This document shows, in pieces, positions 12,493 through 24,639 of a stretch of 64,000 bases of DNA. Numbering within the stretch: the first letter of the stretch is position 1; each line of letters opens with the position of its first letter. The stretch spans positions 48,235,715 to 48,299,714 of the forward strand of contig CM038467.1 of the NCBI GenBank assembly GCA_021464415.1. The letters run 5' to 3'. The stretch comes from Lonicera japonica. Taxonomy: Eukaryota; Streptophyta; Magnoliopsida; Dipsacales; Caprifoliaceae. A program made the position numbers and the translations under genes. The notes under the pieces were generated by a model, which did no database searches, was not told the origin of the DNA, and saw only the letters and a list, made by a program, of their open reading frames with translations.

Positions 12493-13250
12493 AGGGTGGC
12501 AATTTGTGACACGACAAGATAACATGACTCAAACGTAACCAACACATAATTAGAAGGTTAAGGTTAAACGGGTAGTGTCAAAGTTGGGCTGACCCACTTA
12601 AAGCAATTATTAAAATGCTTGGGTTAGGGTCAACCCGCGTAACATGAAAATATCAACCCATGTAACACAAACCCATATAACCCGTATAACACCGCGTGTA
12701 AGAAAGGTTACTATAAGCAAAAAAAAAATTAAGGCTAAACCTCAACCTAGATACCCTTACTTTTCCTTATACTGGATATGCCACGTGCTTACACCTAGAA
12801 TTTAAATGAACGTGAGAATGTTGGTATAAGTTAAATTCAAAATAATAGCCTTTAAAATTTATAAATTATGTGTATGATAAATAGAAATCAATAAATGGTA
12901 TAAGAACCATTTGAGGTAGCTTTGTGTTTATAAAGATATGTTAACCTCGTATTATGATGCATTCTAATTTCTTGCCGTCCCCACTATGATAAGACAAGTG
13001 CAAAACCTAAACCTTTATTTATAATTTAATGGAATATAATTTAACTATGTTTATTTTGGTGTGATAAAATTTATTTAGAATGACTTTTTAATGTTTTAGT
13101 AAACGGGTTACATATGTCAACTTGTGTAGCATGATTAATATATGGTCAGGTTATCGTTAAATATTTTGACATGATTAGTTAATCATGTCGGGTTAGTGTT
13201 GGCCTTTCTAATAATTTCAACCCGTGTAACAAGGCACGATTGCCTCCCCT
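12493..13250. mobile_element. Foldback, hAT-like non-autonomous element
   Basis: The left end AGGGTGGCAATTTGTGACACG and the right end (reverse complement AGGGGAGGCAATCGTGCC) are imperfect inverted repeats, followed inward by paired 'gggttagtgt' and 'aacccgcgtaac'-type stretches. No ORF is seen. I found no convincing 8-bp target duplication, so the boundaries are approximate. Confidence 0.5.
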
Positions 13251-13377
13251 AACAAGCATGATGCAAAATGACCTTCATGCATGAAATAACAAAAACAGTC
13301 CAACTGTAAGGTGTAAATTATAAAAAACTCCATTTTAAGGGTCAAGAAATCTAAAGAATAATAAAGCGTAAACGTAC

Positions 13378-13514
13378 CGGAAGGACGAAAGGGGGGAAAA
13401 GAGAAAAACATAGGTGTAGAGATCGATGGAGGTAGCCACTGTTGCAGATCCGTGAACGATAGCGTGTTTGCCGGCGAGTATTATCTTCCCCAGAGCTCTC
13501 TCTCTCACCCACGT
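13378..13514 (-). pseudogene. Mevalonate kinase exon 1, copy 2 (start codon lost)
   Basis: The minus strand reads WVRERALGKIILAGKHAIVHG then SATVATSIDLYTYVFLF and reaches a donor (TTCCG/gtacg). This is the same exon as at 3892-4022 but without the NK insertion. The position of the initiator ATG is ACG (13514-13512). The conserved PG of APGK is LG, and the Glu of GEH is Lys. The 5' flank (13515-13800) is shared with the copies at 55275-55368 and 57815-57903. No exon 2 is found downstream on the minus strand. Confidence 0.85.
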
Positions 13515-13799
13515 ACTCACTCACTCACTAGCTCGATCTAAATTTTTCTCTCCAACAAAGCAAAAGAATGTGTAAATTGGCGATCTCGTTCTCAATCTAA
13601 TAGTTCTATGAAATCTTGTTATCAATTAATGTGGGAGAGAAATGTCTTCTACTATGTCTAACAAAAGGAGGTAACCCTCCATTCATGGTATCCATTCGTT
13701 TGAGTTATTATTATGGAGGTGGTGATGGTAGTAGGCTCACGCGGACTGATGGCACGTATATGAGTTCAATAGGAAATGTCCAAAGTAAACTCATTAACT

Positions 13800-16010
13800 T
13801 CTGTAGATTTATCCCATCATAATCACGCTTCATGCAATAATAATACGATATAAATCGAGACCAAATAATAAATTAATGGTATACTAACATGCCCATACAA
13901 AATTTTAGTAATTATCGTTGGCCCGTTTTACACGAAATGATAACAAATCAATTACAGATTTACGCCTAACGAATTCGGGTTACCTATTAAGCACGCTAAT
14001 TTTAATTTTTTTAATAAAACTGGTGTTTATTAAATTCCGGTTTTACCATTTGCTTGTCGATGGTATTTTAAAAACTAATACCAAATGGCTCAATTTTTAT
14101 GTATATTCAATATTTTCAGTAAATTTCAGTTTTGGTATATGTAGTTAGTTTCGGTTTCGGTAAACAGTATTACGAGCGTAACATTTAATAAATATTTTTA
14201 GCTGATTTCATTTTTTGATAAACCAGAAGAACTTTGTATTAGAGACTAGAATTTTTGATGAAAAATGGAACGAATTTAAGAACTATTTAGGCGAATACTT
14301 ACCATTAAAAAGAAATGAGTGGTCAATATCCTCAAGAGTATAAACAAAAAAATTATTTAAAAAACTAGTAAATTATAAGTATTAAGATTCTTGGTATTTA
14401 TGGTATTAGCTATATAAGATATTATTTGTAAATAATTATTTCATAACTGTTGTATTGTGTATACTTAGATAATTTAAGAATTAAAATTTTTATTACTATT
14501 GATTGGTATTTTTGACATATTATACTTTAAAATAATTTATAGTACGGTAAATCGGTATTTCGGGTTATTCAAGAGTAATACCAAAACAAAAATATTTATT
14601 TATTTTTTATTTTTTTATCATTTCAGTTTCAGTATTTTGGTACTTGAATATATGATATCAAAATTATTTTTCTTTGAAGTAATTCAATTTCTTTCTGTGA
14701 GTGCCAAAAAATTTGAGTATCCCCACAAAGAAAGTTCATAGCAGTAATCACTTAGAGAAGTAATGAAAAATATAAAGGAGACAAGGATTTTTGTGTAAGG
14801 TAGGTTTCTTCAGTAACGCTAATGCTATTCCGGCATCTGTACATCTTCTTTTTTATTTAATTTTTAATTTTTTTAATAAACATGGGTTTGAATATCTTCC
14901 TCAAAAATAGGTAGATAAAGCTATTATTTTAATTCATTGAACCCAACATATATATTTACCTATGATCTTCATGTCATGGTTAATTTTTTTTTATTACACA
15001 TATTGTATATCAAGCAGTGCGGAGTAAGGAATTTTTTAAGGGGAGCAAAACTTAATACTAATATCATATTTTATAACATAAAGGATAAAATTTAGTACTA
15101 ATATTATTTTTGTTCAAGATTAGGGGGCAAGATTAATATTACTAGTAAATTTAAAGATTAAAGGGGGCAAACTTAGTTAATATGCAGATATTTATAAATT
15201 TCAAAATTAATTGTATATAATGTTAAAATTACAATTACAAAAAATTTAGGTGGATCATTATCCCTGGATCGAGACCAACTAAAGAGTAGTAGGACAAGTC
15301 ATATTAAACTTGAGCCAATTACCTTTGTTCTGATAAAGGTGGAATTGTTTATTATTACGTGCACACATTTTTTTTATGCACGCATATCATTTAAGTTAAA
15401 ATAAAAAATATATAACAATTAGTGGCTAGCATCTTTAATATTTACATTTTAGAGGTTAGAGGCTTGGGCGTCATTGAATATAGAAAGATCAAATTTGTTT
15501 TCATATGCATCCCTTAAAAATAGGGGCACCTCCTCATTTTCTATATATATAACTAGATACTCAGCACACGATACTTTTTCTATACATGTAAATATCAAGT
15601 TAAGAAAATGAATTTAATGAATGAAGAAGTACCTTAATGGCAAAGCACTTCCCTTTCTAACCTAACTCTAAAACTTGTTGGTTCGAGTCCCATTGAAAGT
15701 ATTTTTGTTTAAAAAGGTAATACAAGGGGTAAAGTATAAATCACACTCATAATTTGATATCATAATTGAATCATGTATCTTTCAATTCTTATATGGACTC
15801 AACACTGCTCTCTTTCTATACACATGAAATTAATTTGTTAAATTGAAAAATTAAATAAATAAATAATTAACCTAATATTTCTTTCAATCCAAGAGTTTGC
15901 GGGTTTGATTCTCATGAGACTTTTTTTTTTATTTTGGAAAATAAAAACAGGGACAAATAGGGAAACCACCATACTTTTGGTGTTATACAATTTTTTTTCC
16001 TAATACAAGC
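13800..16010. other. Non-coding interval with dispersed repeats
   Basis: 14499-14660 matches 45585-45740 ('ggtatttttga..attatac..aagagtaataccaaaac'), a dispersed 'gtatttcggtt' repeat. 15630-15720 has a box B-like 'ggttcgagtccc' about 45 bases after 'accttaatggcaaagca' and may be a SINE remnant. No gene is supported. Confidence 0.45.
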
Positions 16011-16029
16011 GATGGATAGAACAGGTGGT

Positions 16030-16130
16030 ACGTTCGCACCTTCGCAGCAAAAAAGGGTGGGGGACGAGAATCGAACATGGGCGCTCTGTGTAAATACTTA
16101 TACTTTCAACCACTTAAGCTCTAAATCACA
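16030..16130 (-). repeat. tRNA-derived SINE-like sequence
   Basis: Read on the minus strand, a box A-like 'gagcttaagtggttgaaag' is followed about 30 bases later by box B-like 'gttcgattctc' and then a C-rich run. This is the arrangement of plant Au-type SINE heads. It does not fold as a complete tRNA, and ends were not resolved. Confidence 0.45.
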
Positions 16131-16575
16131 CTTTACATGTGTTGAATTTATGTTGGAACAATTTTATTTAAGATCCATGCATGTCAGATTACATAATATC
16201 TACGATATATATACACATAATAAATATGCCCTTAGTTATAGCACTACCGACTTGAACTCGTGTCCAGTTTTTAAATACCCGTCCCAAATTCGATTCATTG
16301 AGGCGATATCATAGGCTGTTGAATATTTATATCAAAATTTATTATAAGCACCATGTTAAAAAGAACTCAATCCAATCGGTGCATTTTTTGTTTTTACCAA
16401 AAAATTGCACCCGCTTATTTTCAATATGCATAGCCCAAACTCGATACTCAAAATTGACCGACCCAGCAGCGTTGCAGTTATTTATAACTACCCATTAAGG
16501 TTTCCTCCATACGCATAAAATTTGTTATGATTTCGTGTTGTGTTATGAAGGTGATTAACAAATTGTCTGTCCTTA

Positions 16576-17080
16576 CTATAAACAATCAAAATGACTACTA
16601 AACTTTTGATTTAGTACTCCTTTGGCCATTAAACTTTTAAACGGACCACTTTGGTCATTCAAATTTTGAGTGAGTACCACTTTGACCATTCCATCCAATT
16701 TGGTTGTTAAATTTGTTTCATTTGCATAACACATAACTTTGCGTAAGGTCATTTTAGTCATATTGCAACAAAACTGCTTTTCCCTCTAATAATTTTTGCT
16801 AAAATGAAACACACACAATGTATAAAACAAAAGAATATTTTTAACAAACAGCACAACTTGGGCTATTTTATAACCAAAATGATCAAAATACAATTAAATA
16901 AAGTCATATGCCTTACACTTGGTTTCATTGCATTCAAATTAGCAGTCAAATTGGAAGAAATGACTAAAGTGGTAATCGCTCTAAAGTTGAATGGCTAAAG
17001 TGGTTCGTTTTTTAAAGTTTGATAGCCAGAATGGCATTGGATCGAAAGTTTAGTGGTCACTTGGATCGTTTACTTTTCAA
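16576..17080. mobile_element. Foldback MITE (about 0.5 kb, inverted along its whole length)
   Basis: The left half ('actactaaacttttgattt..ggaccactttggtcattcaa') is the diverged reverse complement of the right half ('ttgaatggctaaagtggttcg..gatcgaaagtttagtggtcactt'). Pairing extends almost to the centre near 16830. It interrupts the tandem array. No target-site duplication was resolved and no ORF is credible. Confidence 0.65.
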
Positions 17081-18885
17081 AAAAATTATTATATTTAGGT
17101 TAGATTAGATCAAACAGGTTAAATTTATGAAAATCTGAACTCAACCCAAGCTCATGTTAGGTATTTTTTGTGGAACACATATTCAACCCTTTATAAAAAA
17201 CACATTTCAACCATGACTTATTAGGGAGATTTTCCCAAAATCCATCCCAAATCCAATTTGTTGGGGATATATTGTAGGTCATTTAATATTTATACTAAAA
17301 TTCAATATAAGCACCAATTAGAAAGAACCCAATCCAATATGTACAATTTTTGTTTTGAAAAATTGAACCCGGTCCGCTTTGTTTCAATATGCATAACCCG
17401 AACTTAGAGCTTGAAGTCAATCCACCTAGCAACGTTGTAGTTATAAGATGCCATAAGACTTATAATGTTCATTTATGACCTATTTATAATTACTTCGTTA
17501 AAGTTTCTCCCTATAGCCAAAAAATTCGTGTTGATTTCGTATTCTGGCACGGGTCGTGTAACAAATTGTAAAGTTTATTATAACAATATTTAAAGAAAAA
17601 CTACTATATTTAGATTGGATTGGATCAAACGGGTTAAATTTATGTCAGCTTGAACCTAACCCAAACTCGTGATTGGTATTTATTGTGGAACCCACATTCG
17701 CCTTAGTCTCAAAAAATCTATTTCAACGCCTACTTATAGGGAGATCCTAGTCCATTACAGTGAAATTCAATATGATTAGCTACTGATTCGAAAATATCCA
17801 AGTCAATAGGTGAAAATTTTGTTTTGAAAACTTAAATCCGAACCTATCGATCACATTGTAATTTTTTGATATTACAATTGTATTTGATCAAAAATTATCA
17901 TATTCAAATCAGGTCAAAATAGATCAAATGGGTTAATCTAAAAAGAATTAAAAAAAAAATTAAAAATCTTACAGTTGTCCTATTAAATCTAGATTCATTT
18001 AGATAAAAATTGAAAAAACCAATTTTTGTCTGTTTTATATTATTATATTTCTAAAGTAATCAAATATTAAGATATTGAAGCATAAATAAAAAGTTAATTC
18101 AAGAAAACATATTATTGTACTAATAAATATTCTTGTTTGGAAACTAAGAAATTAAACATTGCTAATTTTATAAATTATTCATGTATAGTTATTTATATAT
18201 TAACTAGATATACCCATGCCTATGGCACTATCAACTTGAACTCGTGTTGAATTTCAAAAAACCCGTCCTAAATCATATTCATTAAGGAGATATCATAGGC
18301 CGTTGAACAAAAACAGTACCAGCTTGTTTTCCATAAACATAGCCCAAACATGATGCTCTAAGCTGACCCACTTGGTGGTGTTGCAATTATAAGATCAATA
18401 ATGTAAGCTGTATAAGATCCATTTATGACCCATTTATAATCACCCATTAAGGTTTCATCCATACTTAGAAAATTCGTACAGGTATCATGGCATTTAGTAA
18501 ATGATACAGCCTACTGTAAAGGTATTAAAGAAAAAATGTTGTATTTAGGTCGAATCATCTCAAACAAGTTAAATATATGCGAACTTGAACCCGACTCAAG
18601 CTCGTGTTGGGTATCTATCATAGAACCCTTATTAACCCCCGTTTAAAAAATCCTATCTCAACCATGACTTATTAAGAAGACTTTCCAAAAAACCCATCCC
18701 AAATCCGATTTGTTAGGGAGACATCGTAGGTTATTAGAATATTTGTACCAAAATTCACTATAAGTACCAGTTAGAAAGAATCCACCAAATTTGTAAAGTT
18801 TTTAATTTGAAAAACTTGAACCCATTTCTTTTCAATATGCATAGCTCGAGCTCTGTACTCGAACTCGATCCATCCGGCAACATTG

Positions 18886-20227
18886 TGTTGTGTTAAATTT
18901 TAATATACTCGCAAGCACACGAATCAATTTATAATATAGCGTATAAGCGAGGTCGATCCCACAGAGACTCACACAATTTGTTTAAATTATGTCTTGTTAA
19001 TTTTTCACTAATCCCCTAATCTAGCCAAGAATAATTGGTGCAAATAAAGTAAAATAAGGCAACATAAAATAAAGCACACACTAAACTAATATTAAAGTAA
19101 ATAATATAATAAAAATCAATAAGTGAATGATTTAGGGTTTTGGAATCCGCTACTACCTTCAATTATTATTTTCACTTATGTTTTATCAAATCCCCCAATT
19201 TAATCCAATTAGTTTATAAAATTGGTTCTTCTTTTGTCAAACTTATGTATAGAGATTGAAACACTCGTTGAATCCATCGAAACACACCCTATATCCGTTT
19301 TCAACAAATCATAAGGTGAATCCAACAAAACACAACGATAATCCAATTCTAATAAATCAATTAAAACAAACAAGTGAATAAGAAAAACACTAGTTTTATT
19401 TAAATCCATAAAGTTTTATGGGATTTGAACCACATGAGCGTACAAAATAATTTAGGCATGTAACTTCATCCTAACCCTAAAAAGAATTTAGCCGCGCATG
19501 TTTATAATAAAACACATAATTGCATAAAAATAAATACTTACTTGGATCCGCGAATTAATTTAAAAGCACGCTAAATCTTGGATTAAATTGGACCAAAAAG
19601 CTTACTGCAAATAAATAAAGTAATCTTCAAGTCTTCAAAGTAATCAACTAACATGCAACTAAGAAAATAAATAAAAAATAAAAAATAAAGAAATCCTATG
19701 GTGCTCTCGGCAAAAAGAAAGAAAAGAAGGGAAAAAAAACTGTTTTTTGCAATCTCTCTCTCCTCTCTTGTTGTCACCCACGGCTTGGCCATATTTATAT
19801 ATATAATTATGTTCCAAAGCAGCCTTCTTTTTTATTTCTACTCAAATTAGAATTCTTTAATATTCTGATTGGAAGGAGACTCCAAGTACATTCTAGAAGC
19901 TTTGTATGGATGAGTAGTAGTAGTAAAACTGAATATGCTGTGGCCAGGATTTGAGCTTAAGACCTTGTAGCTATGCACTTAATCCATTATACACTCCAAC
20001 TTGAGCTAAACCTTCTTTGTAATTTAATTCTGCTCAAATTTCTTTTATTATTTTAGTCTTCAATTTCTCTTTCCTTCACAATTCTCATTATTTAGTATGA
20101 TTCTTTCCTTTCTTCCAGGGTACCTATAACACAATAAATTAAAGCATAAATAAATAAAATTACTAAAATAATAGCTCTCCAAAGCATAAATTAGTGATAT
20201 AAATTGTACTAATTTCTTGACGTATCA
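18886..20227 (-). mobile_element. 1.3-kb TG..CA dispersed element, copy B
   Basis: On the minus strand it begins TGATACGTCAAGAAATTAG and ends TTAACACAACA. Flanks on the plus strand are cattg (18881-18885) and cgttg (20228-20232), a 4/5 match to a 5-bp target duplication. It is inserted in the tandem array, where neighbouring units (for example 'gcaacgttgtag' near 17431) give the uninterrupted site. Length is 1342 bp, nearly equal to copy A (1336 bp). Confidence 0.75.
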
Positions 20228-21325
20228 CGTTGCAGTTATAAGATACCATAAAACTTATAATATATGTTTATGACCTATTTATAATTATGTATTAAGGTTT
20301 TTCCCATACCTAAAAAATTTGTGCTGATTTCGTGTTGTTTTATGGGATTGTATAACATACTGCCAGGCTTACAATAAGGGTACTGATGAAAAGCTATTAC
20401 ATTTAGGTTGGATCAAATCAAAGGACTTAAATTTATGCCAACTTGGACTCGACACCAACTCGTGATAAGTATTTATTTTTGAACCCATATTCGTATCAGC
20501 CTAAAAAAATCCATTTCAACCTTGACATATTATGGAGATCTTAATCCATATGAAATCTCTAATGAAATACAATAGGCGTGAGCCACTGATTATAAAGAAT
20601 TCAAGCCTATGCAGAATGTTTGTTTCAAAAATTTGAATCTTGACTTATCGATCACACATTGTCATTGTATGATATTATAATTATATTTGATGAAAAATTA
20701 TCATATTCAAATTGGGTCAGAATGGATCAAATAGGATAATCTAAAAATAATTTTAAATAAAAAATAAGCATTACAGTTGTCCTAATTAATCTAAGTTCAT
20801 CTAGATATGTCCTAATAAATTTTATACTCGCAAGCGCATGAATCGCTTGATAATATAGTGCGCAAGATAAGTCGATCCCACATAGACTCTAACACTATGA
20901 TTTATAATTACCTTGTTAATTTCTCACTAAATTCTTAATCTAGCCATAAAAGTGGTAGACTAAAATAAAATAAGTAAAACAAGGCAAAGCAAAGTAGTGA
21001 AAGTAAATTAAATAATATGAAGCAAAATAACAAAATTAATGAATTAATTGACTAGGGTTTCAGAGTCATATATTTATCATGTGCGTAAACTCTACTCTTA
21101 TCTCGCAATAATTTGATCTCTTGACTTTTTTTAGTTGTAAAGAATAATATCATTCAAGTTTAATTAATTTATAAAATTCAATTTTAATTCTTCCATAGCT
21201 AAATTTAAGTATAAGATCAAAACACACCCTATGTCTTCTCTTAATAGGTCATAACGTGAATCGAACAAATCATAATGATAATCCAACATTATTTTTATCA
21301 ATTAAAATAGGCATCTAATAAAAAG

Positions 21326-21540
21326 AATTGTATTTAACATTGAAGTATTGAATTGGTAAAGTCAATTGGGATGAACACGTGCAATATAATCAATTAAATA
21401 TACTTATCATAACCTTAGCATCAATTTACACTAGCATGCAAGGAATTAAATAATAAATAAAACAAAAATAAAACTTACTTGGCGTACAATTAATTGAGTA
21501 ATAAAGTTTAAGCTCCGATCTTAAAAGTCTTCAATTTATT
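21326..21540. repeat. Left copy of a roughly 0.2-kb direct repeat flanking a LINE remnant
   Basis: Begins 'agaattgtatttaacattgaag' and ends 'gtcttcaatttatt'. It matches 22402-22602 with scattered substitutions and small indels. The two copies abut the two ends of the LINE remnant, so they look like one very long target-site duplication. Confidence 0.75.

Positions 21541-21543
<3 letters not shown>

Positions 21544-21594
<51 letters not shown>
21544..21594. repeat. (TTA)n microsatellite
   Basis: About 17 tandem TTA units, i.e. (TAA)n on the minus strand directly after the 3' end of the LINE remnant. It probably derives from the LINE tail. Confidence 0.85.
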
Positions 21595-21634
21595 TAGGAT
21601 TGCTGAAAACCAGCAAAAAGATTAAAAGTCGCCA

Positions 21635-22264
21635 TCACGGGACATAAGATCCACGAGCTAGTCTGGGAACAAAGAATCCCAGTTCTCCGAGAAACAAGCA
21701 AAAAAAAGCATGACGGGCTAGGCCATGAGCAACCACATTACAGGACCGAAGAGCAAAGGAAAAAACTACTTCGATCCTATTAGACCAATCCCGAATATCC
21801 TGCACAATAGAACGAACTTCATTCAAACACAGGTCTTCATTGGCTATAAGATCAATAGCCACTCTTGAATCACTCTCCACCACAATCTTAGCCACCCCAC
21901 AACTGATGGCTTCCGCCAAGTCAAAGGTAATAACTTTAAGATCACTCAGGAGAACCGAGGAGGAAACGACGTTAAAATGAGTAGGAGCCCGAATTAATCC
22001 ACCATTATGATCATGAACACAGCACCTAAACCCCTCGTCATGGCTTTCGACCTTTAAAGAAGTGTCATGGTTCACTTTGACCCAACCCGGCAGAGGAAGA
22101 ACCCACCGCTTGGCAGAGGTAACTGGGGAGGAAGAAAGACCGCCATGGACGGTGTCAAACGCTTTAATATACCCTTCCACTTCAACACAAATCCTCTCTA
22201 GGGATTTTTGAATCTTATCAAAGACCCACTTATTTTGCTCATTCTACACTCCCCAAGCAAGCAC
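21635..22264 (-). pseudogene. LINE 3' end: RNase H-like (RVT_3) domain remnant
   Basis: The minus-strand frame from 22264 reads VLAWGV, stop, NEQNKWVFDKIQKSLERIC (the family's 'WxxWNxRNxxxF' linker). It then opens through GWVKVNHDTSLK, GLIRAPTHFNVVSSSVLLSD, VESDSRVAIDLI and VVAHGLARHAFF to a stop at 21635. These are the blocks of the RNase H domain carried by plant LINEs and by many 'putative ribonuclease H' annotations. The acidic residues at NHD and ESDS are retained. The catalytic Glu usually found in '(A)EL' is Asp in SDLKVI, and the linker Trp codon has become TAG. The fragment is 5'-truncated, with the (TAA)n tail at its 3' side and long direct repeats on both flanks. Best read as a dead LINE copy; a host-domesticated RNase H gene is less likely because of the stop. 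Confidence 0.8.
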
Positions 22265-22401
22265 AACAAAACAAAAAAAATAAATAAAAAATAACGGAAG
22301 TAAGATCCACCATCTAACTAAAAAGCTGAGCAGCATCATAAAAATCAAGCCCACAAAAAGCTTGACAACCAATAGCCTAACTGCCTAAAGTAAAAGAAAG
22401 A

Positions 22402-22602
22402 ATTGTATTTAACATTGAAGAATTAAATTGCTAGAATCAATTAACATGAACACTTGCAATGAAATCAATTAAATATATTCATCATAACCCTAGCACAATA
22501 CGCGGACATGCAAGGAATTAAATAATAAATAAAAATAGAACTTAGTATAGAATTAATTGAGTAATAAAATTTAAGCTCCAATCTTAGAAGTCTTCAATTT
22601 AT
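22402..22602. repeat. Right copy of the roughly 0.2-kb direct repeat flanking the LINE remnant
   Basis: Partner of 21326-21540, same orientation, starting at 'agaattgtatttaacattgaag' and ending 'gtcttcaatttatt'. Confidence 0.75.
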
Positions 22603-22829
22603 TGGACCAAAGCAAAAGAAAGAAAAAGAAATAAATTAAAGAGAAGAAGAAATAGTGCTTGGCACTCTGCATCCAAACGCCTTTTATTGCTACATCTCCT
22701 CTCAAGTTATAAGTTCTAGGTTTGCTACATGAGCTGGACTTACATTAGGCCCATATCTCAACAATGGGCTTGAATGAGTTCTAGCTAGATCGCTTTGGGC
22801 TCATTATATTAAAATTAAGAAGGTAAATT

Positions 22830-23880
22830 ATAAAAAAAATATTGGTACATGGAGATAAAAATTGGAAAAATTAATTTTGCTATATTTTATAATAATTTTT
22901 TAAAGAAATAAATTATTAAGATATTGAAACATAATTTAGTGATAAAAATTAATTCAAGAAAACATATTTTGTACTAATAAATACTCTTATATATTTGGAT
23001 ACTAAGAAATTTAAATAAATTTATTCATATTTGGTTATTTATATATATATATATATATATATTAATAGAACGTAGTTAATTAATTTAGAAATAAATTATA
23101 ATTTAAATATTTTTAAAATACTTTTGAACTTAATGTGATATATATAAGTAGTTATTATTACTCTTTAAAATAAATTTGAAATAAAAAATAAACATTATAG
23201 TTTTCCTAATTAATCTAAGTTCATTTAGATAAAAATTGGAAAAATCAACTTAGGTTTGTTTTATATATATTTTCTAAGTTAATAAATTATTAAGATATTG
23301 AAATGTAATTTCATAATAAAAATTAATTCAAGAAAACATATTTTGTACTAGTAAATATTCTTATATATTTGGAAACTAAGAAATTAAATAAATATATTTA
23401 TATTTTTGTTATTTATATATAATAGAAAGTAGTTAAATAATTTAAAAATAAATTAGAATTTAAACATTTTGAAAATACTTTTAATCTTAATATGATATAT
23501 AAGTAGCCATAATTATGCTTTAAAATAATTTTTAAATAAAAATAAACATTATAATTGTCCTAATTAATCTAATTTCATCTAGATAAAATTTGGAAATATC
23601 AATTTAGGTACATTTTATATTTTTTTTAAAGAAATAAATTATTAGGATATTGAAACATAATTTATTAACAAAATTAATTCATAAAAACTTATTTTGTACT
23701 AATGTATATTCTTATATATTTGGGAACTAAGAAATTAAATAAATATATTCATATTTTATTATCTATATATTAATAGAAAGTAGTTAATTAATTTAGAAAG
23801 AAATTAGTATTTAGATATTCTTGAAATACTTTTAAATTTAATGGAATATATGTAGTCATAATTATGCTTTAAATTACCAG
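22830..23880. repeat. Three tandem units of about 355-370 bp
   Basis: The landmark 'agataaaaattgg' occurs at about 22853, 23226 and (one mismatch) 23579. 'ttaattcaagaaaacata' and 'tatatttggaaactaagaaatt' follow in each unit. Related single copies lie at 17990-18200. 23878-23965 and 24118-24205 form a further repeated block ('cagcatgcc..acctataagc'). Very A+T-rich, no genes. Confidence 0.7.
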
Positions 23881-24639
23881 CATGCCACAATACCTATAAG
23901 CCGTAATATCAAAAGACAAACAGCTGAGTATAAATCATAATCACCGCTTATGTAGATGAACAAATTTAGTAGTTTGTTTTGTTTTGTCTTTTTTTTTTGT
24001 TTGTTTTATTAATAGATAGAAGATAGTTAACTAATTGGGAAAGAAATTATAATTTAGATATTTTTGGAATACTTTTAAATTTAGTGTTATACGTAACCAT
24101 AATTATGCTTTAAGTTTAACAGCATACTATGACACCTATAAGCTGTTAGATCAAAAAGACAAGCAATTGAAGATAAATCATAACCACCAATTATGTTGAT
24201 TAACAAATTTAGCAGTTTCTTTTTGTGTTTTATTAATAGACTAGTAAATGTCCTATGCCTACAACACGAATTTATAATTTTAAATTAGAAAAAAAATTAA
24301 ATATAAATTTATGTGTACATCATGTGAATATCAAATATTGAAATAAATATCATTATCAAGTATTTCTAACTAAATAAAAATGCATAAGTAAATAAAAAGC
24401 AATATCATACAGTTAGTATTAACTATTGTAAATTAAGCTAAACAGTAAATAAAAATAGATTTTTCCTTCATTCTTTATAACATGCCTCTCTACGTAGTCG
24501 CACGAAGATTTTTGCAATATGAATAAATATAAAAATATTATCAGTTATTTTAAACTTGATAAACAAATTAGATTTTTATTTATTTAACCATAAAAGAGAT
24601 GTGGAAATACTAAGGAAGAGAGAAAGATTAGACTTACAT

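Larger units (their letters stand above)
16225..20807. repeat. Diverged tandem repeat array
   Basis: A unit beginning 'gcactaccgacttgaactcgtgt' (16238) recurs at 18220. Internal sub-repeats 'tatatttaggttggat' recur at about 17090, 17606, 18541 and 20400 with about 0.5-kb spacing. 17600-18005 matches 20395-20805 well. The array is split by the foldback element at 16576-17080 and by the 1.3-kb element at 18886-20227. It has no coding content. Confidence 0.7.
20808..22852 (-). mobile_element. 1.3-kb dispersed element, copy C, carrying a LINE insertion
   Basis: Flanked by a perfect 5-bp duplication agata (20803-20807 and 22853-22857). The uninterrupted site 'tagataaaaattgg' is visible at 18000 and 23225. 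The minus-strand end matches copies A and B ('cttgcgagtataaaatttatt'). The body is enlarged to 2045 bp by the LINE fragment and its flanking duplication (21326-22602). Confidence 0.75.

Noticed and set aside
16030..16130. Functional tRNA gene on minus strand
   Set aside because: Box A and B present but no acceptor stem or full cloverleaf; SINE head is the better reading.
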